Of a stretch of DNA of 64,000 bases, positions 40,571-52,798 are shown in pieces. Origin of the DNA: Struthio camelus (taxonomy: Eukaryota > Chordata > Aves > Struthioniformes > Struthionidae); contig NC_090953.1 in the NCBI RefSeq assembly GCF_040807025.1, positions 25,466,997 through 25,530,996 of the forward strand, read 5' to 3'. Positions within the stretch are counted from its first letter, which is position 1. Each line of letters begins with the position of its first letter. A model generated the notes under the pieces. The model saw nothing but the letters and a program-made list of their open reading frames with translations. It did not search any database and was not told the DNA's origin. The translations under genes were made by a program, and so were the position numbers.

Positions 40571-41386
40571 AATGATAAGATCCTTCACCAAAGCTCTTCA
40601 GGAAACTCAGCTGCCATAATATAAAAGGAAAGATTCTTCACATACAAAAATAACTGGCTAAAAAAGATAAGGGCATGGAAAAGACAGGCATCACTGGTCT
40701 GTTACCTAGCGGAGGGGTGTCAACACAGATTCTGCTAGTTTAACTATCTTGAACTGTGTAAGAGAAGGTAATACTAAAATGACAACATTTGCTACTCTGA
40801 ATAATTTAACTTTATCAGTAAATAAGAGCAGTGACTATAAGGAATTGCAGTAAAATCTTGCGATACGAGTGGGTGATAAAACTCAGCAAAGCACATCTGG
40901 AACTATAATCCTAACTTTAAAGTAAAAAAAACCAAAAAAACAAACAACAACAAAACAAATAAATGACAGACTGAACATAAGCTAACCCTCAGGAATGAGA
41001 TACCAGGGCTCTAGCAGAGTATTCCACAAAAACAGCAGCTCTGTGGTTTTTTGATCACTACTGAGCAAGTGGAATGCCTGTAATTATGAAGAAAAGAAAA
41101 CAGAACAAAATACAAATCCACAGCATATCATGTTCTCTAAAGAGGCACCTGCATCATAAACATCATGTGCTGATCTGATCGTTGCTTTTGCTAACCCCCT
41201 CATTCACCTCTGCTGTCCCTCCTGCCATTCCTATCTCAAGGGGCCCAGACTACAACCGCAATGACATGACGAGCAAGGAGGAGAAAGAAAGGAAAGGCCA
41301 AACAAATTAGGACAATTCAGCCTAGCCAAGAGACTGCTGGGACAGGAAAGCATAGTTTCCCAAAATTAAGAGGAAAGTGAGGAAAC

Positions 41387-41847
41387 TACTGGAGAGAGTC
41401 CAGCGGAGGGCTACCAAGATGATTAGAGGGCTGGAGCACCTCTCCTAGGAAGAAAGACTGCGAGAGCTGGGCCTGTTCAGCCTGGAGAAGAGAAGACTGA
41501 GAGGGGATCTCATCAACGTGTACAAGTATCTGAAGGGGGAGTGTCAAGAGGATGAGGCCAGCCTCTTCTCCGTGGTGCCCAGCAACAGGACAAGAGGCAA
41601 CGGGCACAAACTGAACCACAGGAAGTTCCACCTATACCTGAGAAAAAACTTCTTCGCTGTGAGGGTGACAGAGCATTGGAACAGGTTGCCCAGAGAGGTG
41701 GTGGAGTCTCCTTCGCTGGAGATATTCAAAACCCGTCTGGATGTGATCTTGGGCAATCTGCTCTAGGTGACCCTGCTTGAGCAGGGAGGTTGGACTAGAT
41801 GATCTCCAGAGGTCCCTTCCAACCTAAACGATTCTGTGATTCTGTGA
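41387..41847 (+). mobile_element. 5'-truncated young CR1, nested in an older element
   Basis: About 460 bp of CR1 3' end on the plus strand, from the ORF2 block [18 protein letters not shown] to the terminal octamers at about 41,847. A TAG at 41,446-41,448 replaces a serine codon found in the copies at 4,879, 25,387 and 49,181; the same TAG occurs in the copy at 56,427. The rest of the frame to the stop at 41,764 is open. Sequence is very close to the 56,427 copy, so the insertion is recent compared with the decayed element around it. Confidence 0.95.
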
Positions 41848-42235
41848 AATAATATGTTCTGAATTTGCTTCTTGCCAATTTTGGACATCTCCCCCTCCCC
41901 CCCGCCAGTTCTTGTTTGCTGCCTCTTCCAACACAAGCAGGTATAGCGTTCAGTTTTGTGACTCTCTGTACAACGTAGTGAATGTTGGGACAGTTCAAAG
42001 CAAGTGGACAAGTTCGTGGAACACAAATGTGAGGGTTACTACATTCAAAGACTACTACACCTGGCTCAGGAAGTTCATGAGCTGCTACAGTGAGAAAAAC
42101 AGAGCAGCATTTCCCCAGATTAGCTTTGCTGTGTTAGTGCACTCCTCTCACAGTGCATCTGCTACTGGTTATTAGTAAACAGGATACTGGGCCAGATGGA
42201 TTTCTGGTCTGATCTGGTATGACTTTTTATGGCAT

Positions 42236-44934
42236 TACACAGGATTTCATCTGCTAACCTCAAAGCACGCAGCATCTGATTACTTCCTAAGAGTTGGAAA
42301 TGAGTTTAAAAAGCACACACAAAAAAGGGGCGATCTCAGAAACCTAAGGTAAATAGCAACAGGCTGCAGACTAGGTTGTACTTACGATCTCATCCAGCTA
42401 ATAATTCCTCTTGTGATGGAGTTGTGTGAACCTGTCTGCTGGATCACTCTTGCCAGAATATTTTCCAGCAGTTACTTTGGCAAAAGAAGTTGAAGTCTTG
42501 TCAATACAGAGGACCAGAACAGCATAAAAACTTCCAAAGAAGAAAAATATGGATGGAGCAAAACAAGACAAGGACACAGACTTCAGAAACATCCTAGCGA
42601 GAGCTCCTTCAGCAGTCTGGGTCCTGCCTGGTCAGTTATGTTCAGGGATTAGTTTATGCAAACACAGGCACAGAGCAGCACGAGAGATGATCAGGAAAAG
42701 AGAAACGACAAGGTTAACCTGCATAGTTTGAAAATAAGGAGCCAAGGGGGGAAACGGAGGGCTTGCTGAAAGCACTGAAGGAGAGAAAAGCTATTTTTAT
42801 GAAGGACAACACTGGCACAAGAACAAATAGGTATGTACTGGCCACAGTCAGCAGAATTTGAAGCAAGTTCCAATCACTACAGCTGGAGGATAACAGATCA
42901 ACCTAGCAAGAAATCCAGACTGTCCTAAAGCAGCATGGACAAGCCATTGAAAATATGCCACTACAGCCTTCCAGTGTAAAAAGCTGTGCCTCGTCTTTGC
43001 GACCCAACTGCTCTTCAGAACAAGTCTCCAGCTGGACTCTTCGCTGAGTTCAGAAAAAGGAATGTCAAGGCAGGCAGTGTCTGGAGAAAGAGTTGCATAG
43101 TTGCAAAGTTTAGATATTTATGCCAAACTTAAGTGTAAAGCACTGACTTCATCAAGCTGGCAGTCTATTATTTCAACAGATAGCAGTATTTCTGCCAAAG
43201 GGTTTCAATGCCACCTGCACCGGGTACCACTACACTAGGAGCAGAAACTTCTACAGCCAGAACAGAGAATTTCCAGGTCTTACTTGCGAGAATGCTGTTA
43301 AGAGTCTAACTGTACTTTAGAGCTAGACATTGCACATAAGCTCTGACCTATATTTCTTGATAGCATCAGGTCTAGCTTCTCTTCATATATATAAATTCCT
43401 GGAACAAGGATACAGAGCCGGACCCCAGTACAAGACATACTGTAAACCTGCAATGGAAACATACCTTCCGGCTCCTTAGAAATTTCAGTTATGGTTTAGC
43501 ACAGCCCCACCACTACCTCCCGAGCTTTCTAAGTAGACATTTTTTTAATTATTAAGACAGAATTGCCCGTTTCCAAATACCATGACATTTAAAATCAAGA
43601 TCCTTTCTCACCTAGTTGCATCTTGCCAGTGGTGACCTTCCCCATACAAGCACTCTAACTCGTATTTGTCAGCGGCAGTATCTCCAGTTCATTCCTGGCC
43701 GAAAGAGCTCTAATATCAGCAGGGCTTCAGATGAAGAACGTTCTTTATCTCTCTTTACAATAGCGACAGCTCACGTAATGAAACTAAATTCCAGTAATAA
43801 AACTAAATTCCAGCATTAATATTTGACTGCATAGGCGACACTTCCAAAACTTCAGCAACTGACGGACACAGCTTTTACAGCCTTAAGAAAGCAGTCTCTC
43901 TAAACTTGCAGCTTAAAGACACTCTCTGTACGTTGGAACGCATCTGTGGGAAAGCACCGCCGATATTTGATAAAAGCTTCAAAACGGGAACAAAGCTTAC
44001 TCTTTTCAGTCCACCCATCATCCTCTTCCCAGCAGGCTGACAGAGACCAATTTACAAACACAGTGTTAAAGAAAAAACCTAACACTCCAAAACAGAGATG
44101 TAGAAAAGGTGGTTTATTTTGTATGTAAATAAAAGCCAGGAGCTGGGGAACTAAGAAAGGAAAAAGGCAAGTACCAAGGAGCTCGGGGAGTGGCAGCATA
44201 AGCCGGTTACACATATGCATTAGGTCACTGATTAAAAAAAAAAAAAAAAACCACACACACACACAAGTCTGAGATCACACCCATGACAGTGTGACTTCAA
44301 CTAGGCCAATCTGAAAATCTGAAACTGATATGAGAAACGGGGAAGGTGCAAAAGATCATATAAAGTTAGGGCACAGGAGGCAGCAAACATTAACAATGAG
44401 CTTGAAATCCATATAGATCAGTTCATGTAAATTGAAAAATCAAGCCACCGTTGAGAAAGGCTGAAGAGAACAGCTGTCTGCTTTTATTCCTCTCAGTGAA
44501 ACAGATCCTGAGCAGAAGACAAAAATCCTGCGAGTACCCTGGACAAGACAAGAGTCAAACTATCCCTGGCGCATAAAGTGCGATACCGTGACAAACGCCA
44601 CATCTTGCAGATGGATAAGGGGGGATACGTTTCACACACATAAAGAAGTTATAAAAGTGCTTACTGTCACCTACAGCCTTTTTTTCCCTTAGAGGAGGGA
44701 CTAGGATTAGGATTTTAAAAAGTTCCTGCTCAAATACCAGCGCTAAAACTCGTTTTTTGGCAGACGACGTGCTACGTGCCCAGGGACTTTGGCTGTGCCC
44801 GTAGCTAAGAGCAACGTTTTTAAGCCCATGCCGCTTACACAGGTTTCCACCCCTTCTAACCACATCACGGCATCTGCGTTTCTGAGAAACCAGCTAATAA
44901 CAGATAAGCGCCCCCCCCCCAAAAAAAAACAATC
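42236..44934. other. Intronic stretch next to the CSNK1G1 promoter
   Basis: Non-coding DNA with an A17 run and a following (CA)n at 44,234-44,265. It leads into the CpG island. No exon was recognised. Confidence 0.45.
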
Positions 44935-45307
44935 CACAACCGCCGCGGGGCCGGCCGCCTCCGCGGGGGCACCGGGAAGGCCGCCGGGGCGCCGGGCAGG
45001 CCCAGGCCGCCCCCCCGCGCCCCCGGGGGCGGCTGCAGCGCGGGGGGCGCCGGCGCCGCCGCAGCTCGGCCTGGCGGCGAGGCGAGGCGAGCCCAGCCCG
45101 CCCCGCGCTCGGCGGCCGCCGCGCCCCGCAGCCCGGCTCCGCAGGGCGCCGCTTCGAGGCGGGGGGGGGGGGGCCGCGTCCCGCCGTGACACCCGCCGCC
45201 GCCGCCGGCCCCGCTCGCACCGCCCCGGGCCGAAGCGGGGGCGCTCGGCTCGGCACCGCCCCGGCGCGGCGGCCCCGCACCGTAGCTCGCCGGCAAGGCG
45301 GCCGTAC

Positions 45308-45560
45308 CTGGCTCCGGCGGCGCTCGGCTGGGCTCCGCGGCCGGCGGCTCGGCTGGGCTGGGCCGGGCCGGGCCGGGCCCCGCCGCTGCTCTCCGCGCCC
45401 CGCCGGCGGCTCCGCCCTCCTCCGCCGCTCCGCGGGGAGGCCGCCGACCCGGAAGCGCTCGCCCGCCGCCCCGCCCCCGCCGCGCGCGCCGCCCTATGGC
45501 AGCACCCGGCCGAAGCCGCCGCGCCGCCCGCAACCGCTTCCGGGGCGCCGCCGCGCCGGG
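45308..45560 (-). other. CSNK1G1: Candidate untranslated first exon of CSNK1G1
   Basis: On the minus strand the sequence CAG|GTACGG at 45,310-45,303 is a near-ideal splice donor inside the CpG island, with an exon end at 45,308. The upstream limit (about 45,560) is only a guess from the densest promoter motifs. No convincing start codon with kinase coding sequence follows, so the exon would be 5' untranslated, as expected for a gene whose coding exons start after a long intron. Other donors in the island cannot be excluded. Confidence 0.4.
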
Positions 45561-45567
45561 CTCGCCC

Positions 45568-45589
45568 TAGCAACCGCGTTCCGTTGCTA
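45568..45589. promoter_or_regulatory. Inverted pair of X-box-like half-sites
   Basis: TAGCAAC (45,568-45,574) and GTTGCTA (45,583-45,589) form a perfect 7-bp inverted repeat around an 8-bp spacer inside the CpG island. AGCAAC/GTTGCT is the half-site of RFX-factor X-boxes. The arrangement points the half-sites outward compared with a standard X-box, so RFX binding is only a possibility. Confidence 0.4.
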
Positions 45590-45850
45590 CGCGGAAGCGG
45601 CGCCGCCCGGGCCTCCCTGTCCGCCGCCCCGGCCCCGGCGCCGCTGCGCGGCTGGGGAACCGCAGCCGGATAAAACGGCCGTTGCGGGCGCTCGGCAGCG
45701 GGAGGTTCGTGGCCCGGCGCCTCCCGGGGCCGCGGCGCCGCCGCACGGAGTCCGTAGCGCGGCGGCGGCAGGCGGAAAGCAGCCTCGGGAATCGTTGCGC
45801 CCTGCAGAAGGGCCGCCGCTGAGGAAACGCTACGCTCCAGAAGCAGAAGG

Positions 45851-48800
45851 GTGCTGGGGGCCGTCAGCTCAATGTTTATATGCTTTCCTGCCCCCCCCCT
45901 TTTTTTTTGGAGCCGGAACTCTACGTTTCCGCACCAGCCGGGTTTTCCAGGTTTCTTCACAATTCCAGCATTCTTTGAAAGCGTTTTAAAAACTGCGTGT
46001 GGTATTTGCATAGCAGCCTTTCCGCGGGTCTGGTGCGGAAAACCTTCGTTCCTGCCGGGCAGCTCGCTAGTCCTTGAGCTGATGAAGCACTCTCGTTAGC
46101 TGACCGCAGCAGCTGAGCTCTAGACCAGGACGTAACAAGTCATCGGCACGTAGCATCTGCTAGGAGTTAGCTGCGGATTAATTTTTAAAATGGCCTGGGA
46201 ATTTTTGTTTAGATCAAGAACTGAAGAGTTGAAGGGATATCTCTTCCTTACCGTCTCATATTCCCAGCGCTGGGCTTGTAAATTCTCCTGGAGTGGTGTA
46301 GTTAAGTAGCAATACAGCAGAGTTTGGTTAAAAACTTGTGTTTCACCTTTTTGTTTGCTCCTTCTCTTTTGTTGTGTATTTGCAGCGTGCAGCTGACGTA
46401 GGAGCGTGTCAGGCTGGTTAGGACCATCCGACTGGAATAGCGGCAGACACTAGGGTTACCCTCTCCAATTGAGGCAGGTAAACGTTAGCACCGATTCCTG
46501 GGCACATTATTACTACAGAAAGGAAACTCCTTGCTTCTTTTTTTTTTGAAATTGCTGAATACAGTAAAGGAAACATCTCCAGTTGAGACGGACCGTTTTA
46601 TTGCTGTGGGGTGATCGGTTGAAGCTGGTGGGCATAACAATAACCCTTTGTTCAGGGGAGAGAGAAAAGACAATGAAGCGCCTGTTTAGTTATTCTGTCG
46701 ACGGGAGGCACTAGCCAAACACAAGCAGAGTTAGAGTCTGAGCAATGTGGGCAGCAGGGTTGCCCTGCAGGCCAAAAGCAAACGCAAAATTACCTTGCAT
46801 CGTTTTGAGGAACGCTGGACACTTGTGTGCAAAGAGGAACAGCCAGAGACTGAGTCTCCTGAGAAAAGCGTAAGAAAGAATATTTTCTGGGTCCTGCCTG
46901 AAAGAAGCAGGGGGTCTGAAAGCAGAGCAGCAGCCTTCTGCCCTTCATGCACACAGAGCAATAGGATTGCACCAAGGTCTCATTCGTTTTTCCCCGATGG
47001 AAATAAACCCCGATGATCTTTCGTTCCAAAGCGGGAGGGGGAGGATATGTAGTTCCATACACAAAAGGCCACTGTAAGCTTCACATTTACAGAAATTAAT
47101 AAAAGAGAAGAGGGCATCTTGTGTTTCAGATACTGCCTCCTTATGCCAAAAAAACTCAAAACGGCAGCGTCTGCAGCAGGGAGGCTTTATTTAGAGGAGT
47201 AAGAACCAGCATGTTATACATGCTATAGTCCAACGTAGTCTGACAATAGCTTTCAGGCAATTTTCTGACTTCTGAGACTTTTCCCAATAAAGTGGAATCT
47301 GGAGACAGAACCGTCAGCACGCTTGGCGGAGAAAATCTTCACCCAGGGGATGCTGTGAGCTCAGCGGTTTCGGCAGAAGTGCCGGGGCAGTTGGATTTCC
47401 CATGGCACGGTGGGACCGTGGCAACTCGACAGCTGATGGCCCGCTCTCCTCAATGCATAAATACCTCCCCTCCGTCCACTCCTTATGGCACAGACATCTG
47501 CTCGCCTCGCCGAACAGCTGCCTCCCCTGCATGGCCTTGTCTGGAATAACAGGAGGACCAATCTCTTTCCGGTCAGATCTGTCCCGTTGGGAGCAGAAAG
47601 CTCATCCTACACACAGGGGGAAAAAAAAATCTTTTTTTCTGATGCAGTGGCAAGACAAATCTACCAGGAAAAGCTTGTGAAATGCTATGAAGCTGCAGCA
47701 TTTTGTAATCATCTCACATTAATTTTGTAATTAATTTTGCAATCATCTCGCATTACGACCCTAAAGGATGGGGTCGTGTCCTGTTACTCACTCCAGCTGC
47801 ATTGCCTAGCCAAAGGTGTTTTTGTCACCTGAGTCTCCCAAAATATTGGGACCTTCAGAAATCTAGCCTCTTAGGGTCTAATTTCAACACTGAGATACTT
47901 CAGGAGATGTTTTGCAGGCGGAATCTAAGTGGCGTAAATCCAATGGGGTCAGAAAGCAGAGAGGAACAGATAGGATTTCTTAGCTTCTAATTTCCAAGCA
48001 CTAGTATTTACCCTTTCTAAGCACAGTATTTTTGTTATTTTTACAGCTGGTTTTGGAGCATTCAAGAGAATCCACTAACCAATCATTCCAGCAATGAACT
48101 TCCTGCGACTTTCTACCCATCTCCATGTCCTACTCTTCCCCGTTTTTCTTCTTTGCCTGCCTTCCCCAAACAGCTGGCAGTGTGCACATCGGCTTTATGG
48201 TCCAAAATTCATCCAGGAGCCAGGACAAGCAATTGGCTGCTTACAGTGTATATCTATCCAGAAGACAGGACTGGAGAAGCATTGCCCTGGAAAGGTCTAA
48301 GTTGCCCCAAGCTGAGCTAAAAAGGAGCTCCTGCACCTTCTACACATGGGGGTGTGGGTGGGGCCCTCAGGGCTGTGACATTCTCACCTTCAAGGGTCAT
48401 AAAAATAATTTGGACTGTACACAGAATATCCTACATGTTGGAGGTCTGAGAGTTGTGAAAAGGGAAGAAACCTTTTTTTGCATTTCTCAGGAGCAGGGAA
48501 GAATTCTGGGATCTTCTACTGAACCCCACCAGATAGTGCTGGTAACCAACCGGACCTGAGCTCAGAGAGAGGCACAACAGCATCTGTCGAATCATATTAG
48601 CTAGTGGATGCAGTTAGCTCCAACCAGAATGTAAAAGGCAGAAATATCTTGCAGTTGGAAGAAGCAACTAGAATTCACTTGTGAGGAAAATTTTAGGTTG
48701 GGCAGGCTACGTTACCGCAGGTCCTTGTTGCTAAAAAAGCAACGTATCGCTTACTCTGCAGAGACACATGCAATCTGTGACCTTTTACTGGAAACAAGGC

Positions 48801-49180
48801 TAAATGCACGTTGCCCAGGTCACTGGCACAATCAAGTGTTTGTTAGCTGGAGATGCTGCTGACATCTATTGTCAGCACTAGGTATTTTTTTTCTTTTAGT
48901 GGATGTTTGTAAAAAGGGTGTTAAGTTTAAAAAGTTGAGGTTAACACATTGGTCAATGCTGGGTTACAGCGAGTGGTCTTACCTTTGGTAGCAGCTGTCA
49001 GCTTGCTCCTCTTCTGTTATATATTTTATATAAAATATAATAACTTAAAAATCCTACTTACAGAGTGCACTCATGAGCACTGGATTTTAGCTCTTTTTGT
49101 ATTTCTCTCTTCCTTCCCCCCCATCAAAAATCAGTGAGTTGCAGGATTCACATGGATTTAAACAAAAGAGCATTGTTATG
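45851..49180. other. Intergenic stretch between CSNK1G1 and PCLAF
   Basis: About 3.3 kb with only short chance ORFs. Apart from the possible exon at 46,386-46,477, I see no gene, RNA gene or clear transposon. Confidence 0.5.
46386..46477 (+). ncRNA. Candidate exon of a divergent plus-strand transcript
   Basis: A long pyrimidine-rich tract (about 46,345-46,380) ends in TTGCAG at 46,385, and 92 bp later GGCAG|GTAAAC forms a good donor. The pair would make an exon on the plus strand, about 600 bp outside the CpG island and running away from CSNK1G1. Divergent non-coding transcripts are common at such promoters. There is no coding signal. This could be a chance pairing of splice-like motifs. Confidence 0.2.
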
Positions 49181-49650
49181 ACATGGCCCTACTGGAGAGA
49201 GTCCAGCGGAGGGCTACACAGATGATGAGGGGACTGGAGCATCTCTCCTCTGAAGAAAGGCTGCGAGAGCTGGGCCTGTTCAGCCTGGAGAAGAGAAGAC
49301 TGAGAGAGGATCTGATCAATGTGTGCAAGTATCTGAAGGGAGGGTGTCAAGAGGATGGGGCCAGCCTCTTCTCCATGGCACCCAGCGACAGGACAAGAGG
49401 CAACGGGCACAAACTGAACCACAGGAAGTTCCACCTGAACACGAGGAAAAACTTCTTCACTGTGAGGGTGACAGAGCACTGGAGCAGGTTGCCCAGAGAG
49501 GTAGTGGAGTCTCCTTCCCTGGAGATATCCACAACCCACCTGGGTGCGATCCTGTGCAACGTGCTCTAGAGGACCCTGGTTGAGCAGGGGGGTTGGACTA
49601 GATGATCTCCAGAGGTCCCTTCCAACTTTGGTCATTCTGTGATTCTGTGA
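49181..49650 (+). mobile_element. 5'-truncated CR1 fragment
   Basis: About 470 bp of CR1 3' end on the plus strand. The ORF2 carboxyl-terminal frame is open from 49,183 to its stop at 49,569 and contains [16 protein letters not shown] and [10 protein letters not shown]. It ends in two ATTCTGTG octamers near 49,650. Its protein and 3' tail differ consistently from the 4,879/41,387/56,427 group (MMRG instead of MIRG, PSDRTRG instead of PSNRTRG) and agree with the copy at 25,387. It belongs to a second CR1 subfamily in this window. Confidence 0.95.
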
Positions 49651-52600
49651 TCAAGTATCTTTTTAAATTTAATAGGAATGGCCAGGGGACTAAGGAACTG
49701 GAAACTAAAAAGGGAAAACTTTGTAATTCCTGTAAAATTGTAATAGTGAGAAGAAAACATTAGATTTTCAGTTGATTGTTCCCCTGAAGAAGTTCTCAAA
49801 ACATCCCTTTTGCCCAAAGCCTCTAGAAATCCTGTTGCATGGAGAAAACTTATGTTGCGCTGTGCAATATTACACTGAGTGTTGTAATATAGCTGATATA
49901 TCCTTGTCTTAAATTCGTTTGCAGCATTGTATGTGATCCTTCCTTACCCCATTAAACTTTGCAAGTTCTGGATGAAAGCATTTGCAGCTGCAGATGGAAA
50001 CTGTGCACGTGTTTGGGGGAGGCACAGTTTGGGCACAGAGAGAAACGGTCGCTCTCAGCTGGCTCCCTCTTGATTCAAGAAAAGGTTGAGTACTTCCTTC
50101 CCTCTGTGGCCTCACCACAGCTGCAAGGAGTCCCCAGACCCTGCTGTGTTTCTCCGCTTCATTTTGCAAGGTGTAAGTCAGCAGGGGAACGGGCTAACGG
50201 CACCTGGGAACTGAAGGTCCCAGGACCTCCTGGACGTGGAGGGTCTGTGTAAAGCAACTCTCACCTTCTTAGCAAGGCGTTCTTTGCGTTCTTCACCCGC
50301 GCGGCACCGCGTATGTCTATATATTCAATGCTTGACCTGCTTGCCATGTCATGCCTTGTCCAGAAAGTGTGCCCAGCTGCCCCCAGCGCAGAGGCCAGAG
50401 GGCTTTGGGCAGCGTTCAGTCCCAGCTGAGCCTGCGCACCTGCTCGTCTGAAACTGGCCAGTCTGTGAAGGTGTCTCCAAAAAATGTCAGTCCCTGTGGG
50501 AGAAGCGATGGGATAGGAGGAGGTCACAGATGCTTAAATCTATGTATTGCTCCTCAAGAGAGTTTGTCCTCTAGCGCTTTTCTTCGGTGCTGATACCTGC
50601 AGCTTCCCACCGGGATGTTCAGTGGTCTGTCCCTAGAGCTACCTACGCTGTATTTTGCACCACTGTCACTAAATTGGTCCGATTTCTATATCCAGATTAG
50701 GCGAAACCTGTGGCATCCACTTTTTTCTTTCTATAAAATTAAAGGGGAAAAGCTTAAAAGTGGAGAGCTTAATAAATAAAGTTGTAAAGTTTAATAGCTA
50801 TCCTTGTAGGTGCCGTGCATTTTGTCCAAGAATTCCTGTTGCACAGAAAACACAGTGACTTCAGGTCTTCGTTTCAAGACTGCAGTTCCTTATACAAACA
50901 TGAGGGTTTTATTTTAAATGTGCCTGCTAAACCTATTTCTTTATTAGAAGCAAAAGCTTTTTCAGCTGCTCCTTAATACGAAGGAGCAGGGTAGACATGT
51001 ACCATGCAGGCAATTATTTCATAATTGAAGTCTTTTTGCGTATGCTGTTCACATCACAACTTGCCTTCCACAGTAAAAGCATCTTATATTCCGGTTCTGT
51101 AAGATGTTAGCTTTTTAAGGACTGTAGAGACTGCCTGTTAAGGCCTTCAGTGGAGATCAAAGCGCTATTCCTTGATCATCGGCCTGGGAAAGCTGTCTCG
51201 TGATTCACGTCGCTCTTGAGTGAATTTTGTCAAGAATAACTCTTATTCTTTCTCCCTTCCCCTGCTTACAGTTTCACAGGCCTCATGCTAATACAAAACG
51301 TGATCAGCATAGGAGTTAATGCTGCCTGCAGCTGATGGGCAGCTCTGATGAGGAAAAGCACAGTTTTATCTCAGAATGATCAAACTGACCAGATCACGTA
51401 TTCAGCGACAGCCCAGCCTCCACACAGGAGGAGGAGATTTTCGTGGAAGTGCTCAGCAAAGCCGAGCGTGTCCCTGCGCGGGCAGAAAGGGGATGCGCAA
51501 TGACACAACTGCACAAACAGCAACATTTCTGGGCTTTGGTCAGGGCCTCAGGGAAGGTTTCCTGCTGGCTGCCAGGCAGTTTTAGAGAAACAGGTCTAAT
51601 ATGTGATTGAGGAGCACATCCAGTTTGGCAGGTCGAAGCAGCAAAAGAAAGGCCAAGGGAGCACGCAAGAGCTGGTGCAGGAGAAGCAGCCGAGGAAGCC
51701 GCCCACGGCACCTCTAGCTTGGGATCTAAAGGAGCGTACGTACCAGGGACACCTATCCCCGGTCTCATTAAGTGCAGGCATGTGAACTCTACAGGCAATT
51801 TCCCCATGTAAATAAGCAGGAATATTACACACAGGGTTACGAAGTTGCAGGAGAATATTTTTGACGTAGCGGGAATTCATCCTCTGCCAGAGAGCGTCTA
51901 GAAGCTCCTGCTCCTCAGCTCTCAAGCTGCTGTCATTTCCTTATCGCTGCCGTTACAAGTCTGCCTGAAGAAAAACTGACCAAAGCCGATCAGTCCACGT
52001 TTATATGCAATACATGCAGAAATAACTAAGATCTTCCCAGTCTCCTTGTACCAAGAGACAGAATATATGCTTTTCAATTCAAAATGCAAGTTGACCCGTT
52101 TTCTCTATAACAGGCACCGAATGGTTTGCTACAGTAGATGCAGATAAGCATCTAGCTACAGAGCAGTGACTGTTCAGAGGGTTTTTATTTTACCAGCGCT
52201 GTGCCTCAGTTCCCTAGAAAAACCCATTATAAAACAAAGGTTTTGTTATTTTGCGTGACAATCGAGCTGAAGTAGCCTGTAGTTTTTACAAGATACTAAC
52301 CCAAGCTTAATTTGCATCATCCCGTTAATTTACATCATTAAAATGTTTACGTTTCCACTACAGAAGAAGGAAAATTTTTACTTGCTCCCCCTCCTTTGAA
52401 CTATTTTAACCATTTTCCTACGATATTCCTTCTTCTCCTTATTTGCAGGCTTTTAGGCAGAAGCGGGCTCATCAGCTTTTAGATGCTATCCCCTTTCACC
52501 ATGGCAAAGGCAACAAGCTGGTCTATTAAAGCCGCCGCTAGATATCGCTCGTGTGCATTTACTCACCTTTCCACCAGCGAGCACAAGCTCAGCGATGCGG

Positions 52601-52798
52601 TGATGATTCCTGGTGCCTCTGAGAAACAGCAGAAGCAGAACCCAGGAGAGCAAAACCTCATTGCTCCTTGTCCACAAGACCTCACTCACTGTCCCCTAAA
52701 ATACCCAAGAAGTCATGTGGTGGCCTCAGTCCACTCAGGGTAACAAATTTTATTTATTTTTAGCTGTTTGCTCCCTCCCTGGGCTTTCAAGTCGTTGA
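49651..52798. other. Intergenic stretch without recognised genes
   Basis: About 3.1 kb between two CR1 fragments, downstream of PCLAF. ORFs here are short and resemble no family I know. Nothing else supportable. Confidence 0.45.

Larger units (their letters stand above)
38870..42235 (+). mobile_element. Ancient, decayed CR1/L3-like element, interrupted by a young CR1
   Basis: A series of collinear blocks on the plus strand resembles old amniote CR1-type elements. An endonuclease-region block lies near 38,962-39,120 (CACAAATGCTGGAAGTC, then TCAAATTATACAGGAAGGAC). RT-region blocks lie near 40,190-40,370 (GAAGGAACTCGAGCATAAAA, then CACCAGTTTTTAAAGATGG). A later block sits near 41,310-41,340 (ATTCAGCCTAGCCAAGAGAC), and the 3' end near 42,180-42,235 (CAGGATACTGGGCCAGATGG). 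No usable frame remains. The young CR1 at 41,387-41,847 and a compound microsatellite at 39,567 split it. Family assignment is from memory; the order of blocks is the main support. Confidence 0.55.
1..45307 (-). other. CSNK1G1: Probable first intron(s) of CSNK1G1
   Basis: The stretch is AT-rich, full of stop codons in all frames apart from transposon ORFs, and lies downstream (minus strand) of a CpG-island promoter with a good splice donor at 45,307. In human 15q22.31 the neighbours of PCLAF and TRIP4 on this side are CSNK1G1 on the minus strand, a casein kinase I gamma gene with very long 5' introns. Gene order and orientation match, so I infer that this is CSNK1G1 intron. I looked for the conserved amino-terminal coding exon, whose kinase glycine-loop should read GCGNFGE, and did not find it; the coding exons should lie to the left of the window. 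The identity rests on synteny, not on coding sequence. Confidence 0.55.
44935..45850 (-). promoter_or_regulatory. CSNK1G1: CpG island, probable CSNK1G1 promoter
   Basis: Over 900 bp of very GC- and CpG-rich DNA between AT-rich flanks. It contains many GC boxes (CCCCGCCC type) and ETS-like CGGAAG cores near 45,449, 45,537 and 45,592. A pair of AGCAAC half-sites in inverted orientation lies at 45,569-45,588. CpG islands of this kind mark broadly expressed gene starts. Direction is taken as minus because of the strong minus-strand splice donor at 45,307 and because synteny puts CSNK1G1 there. The long ORFs read through this island are by-products of GC richness. Confidence 0.75.

Noticed and set aside
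1-45307. CSNK1G1 coding exons
   Set aside because: I looked for the conserved kinase amino-terminal exon on the minus strand and saw no match among the open frames.
44743-46011. Frames of 422, 294, 267 and 222 codons in the CpG island
   Set aside because: Low stop density follows from extreme GC content. The peptides are Ala/Arg/Pro/Gly-rich, occur on both strands and resemble no family.
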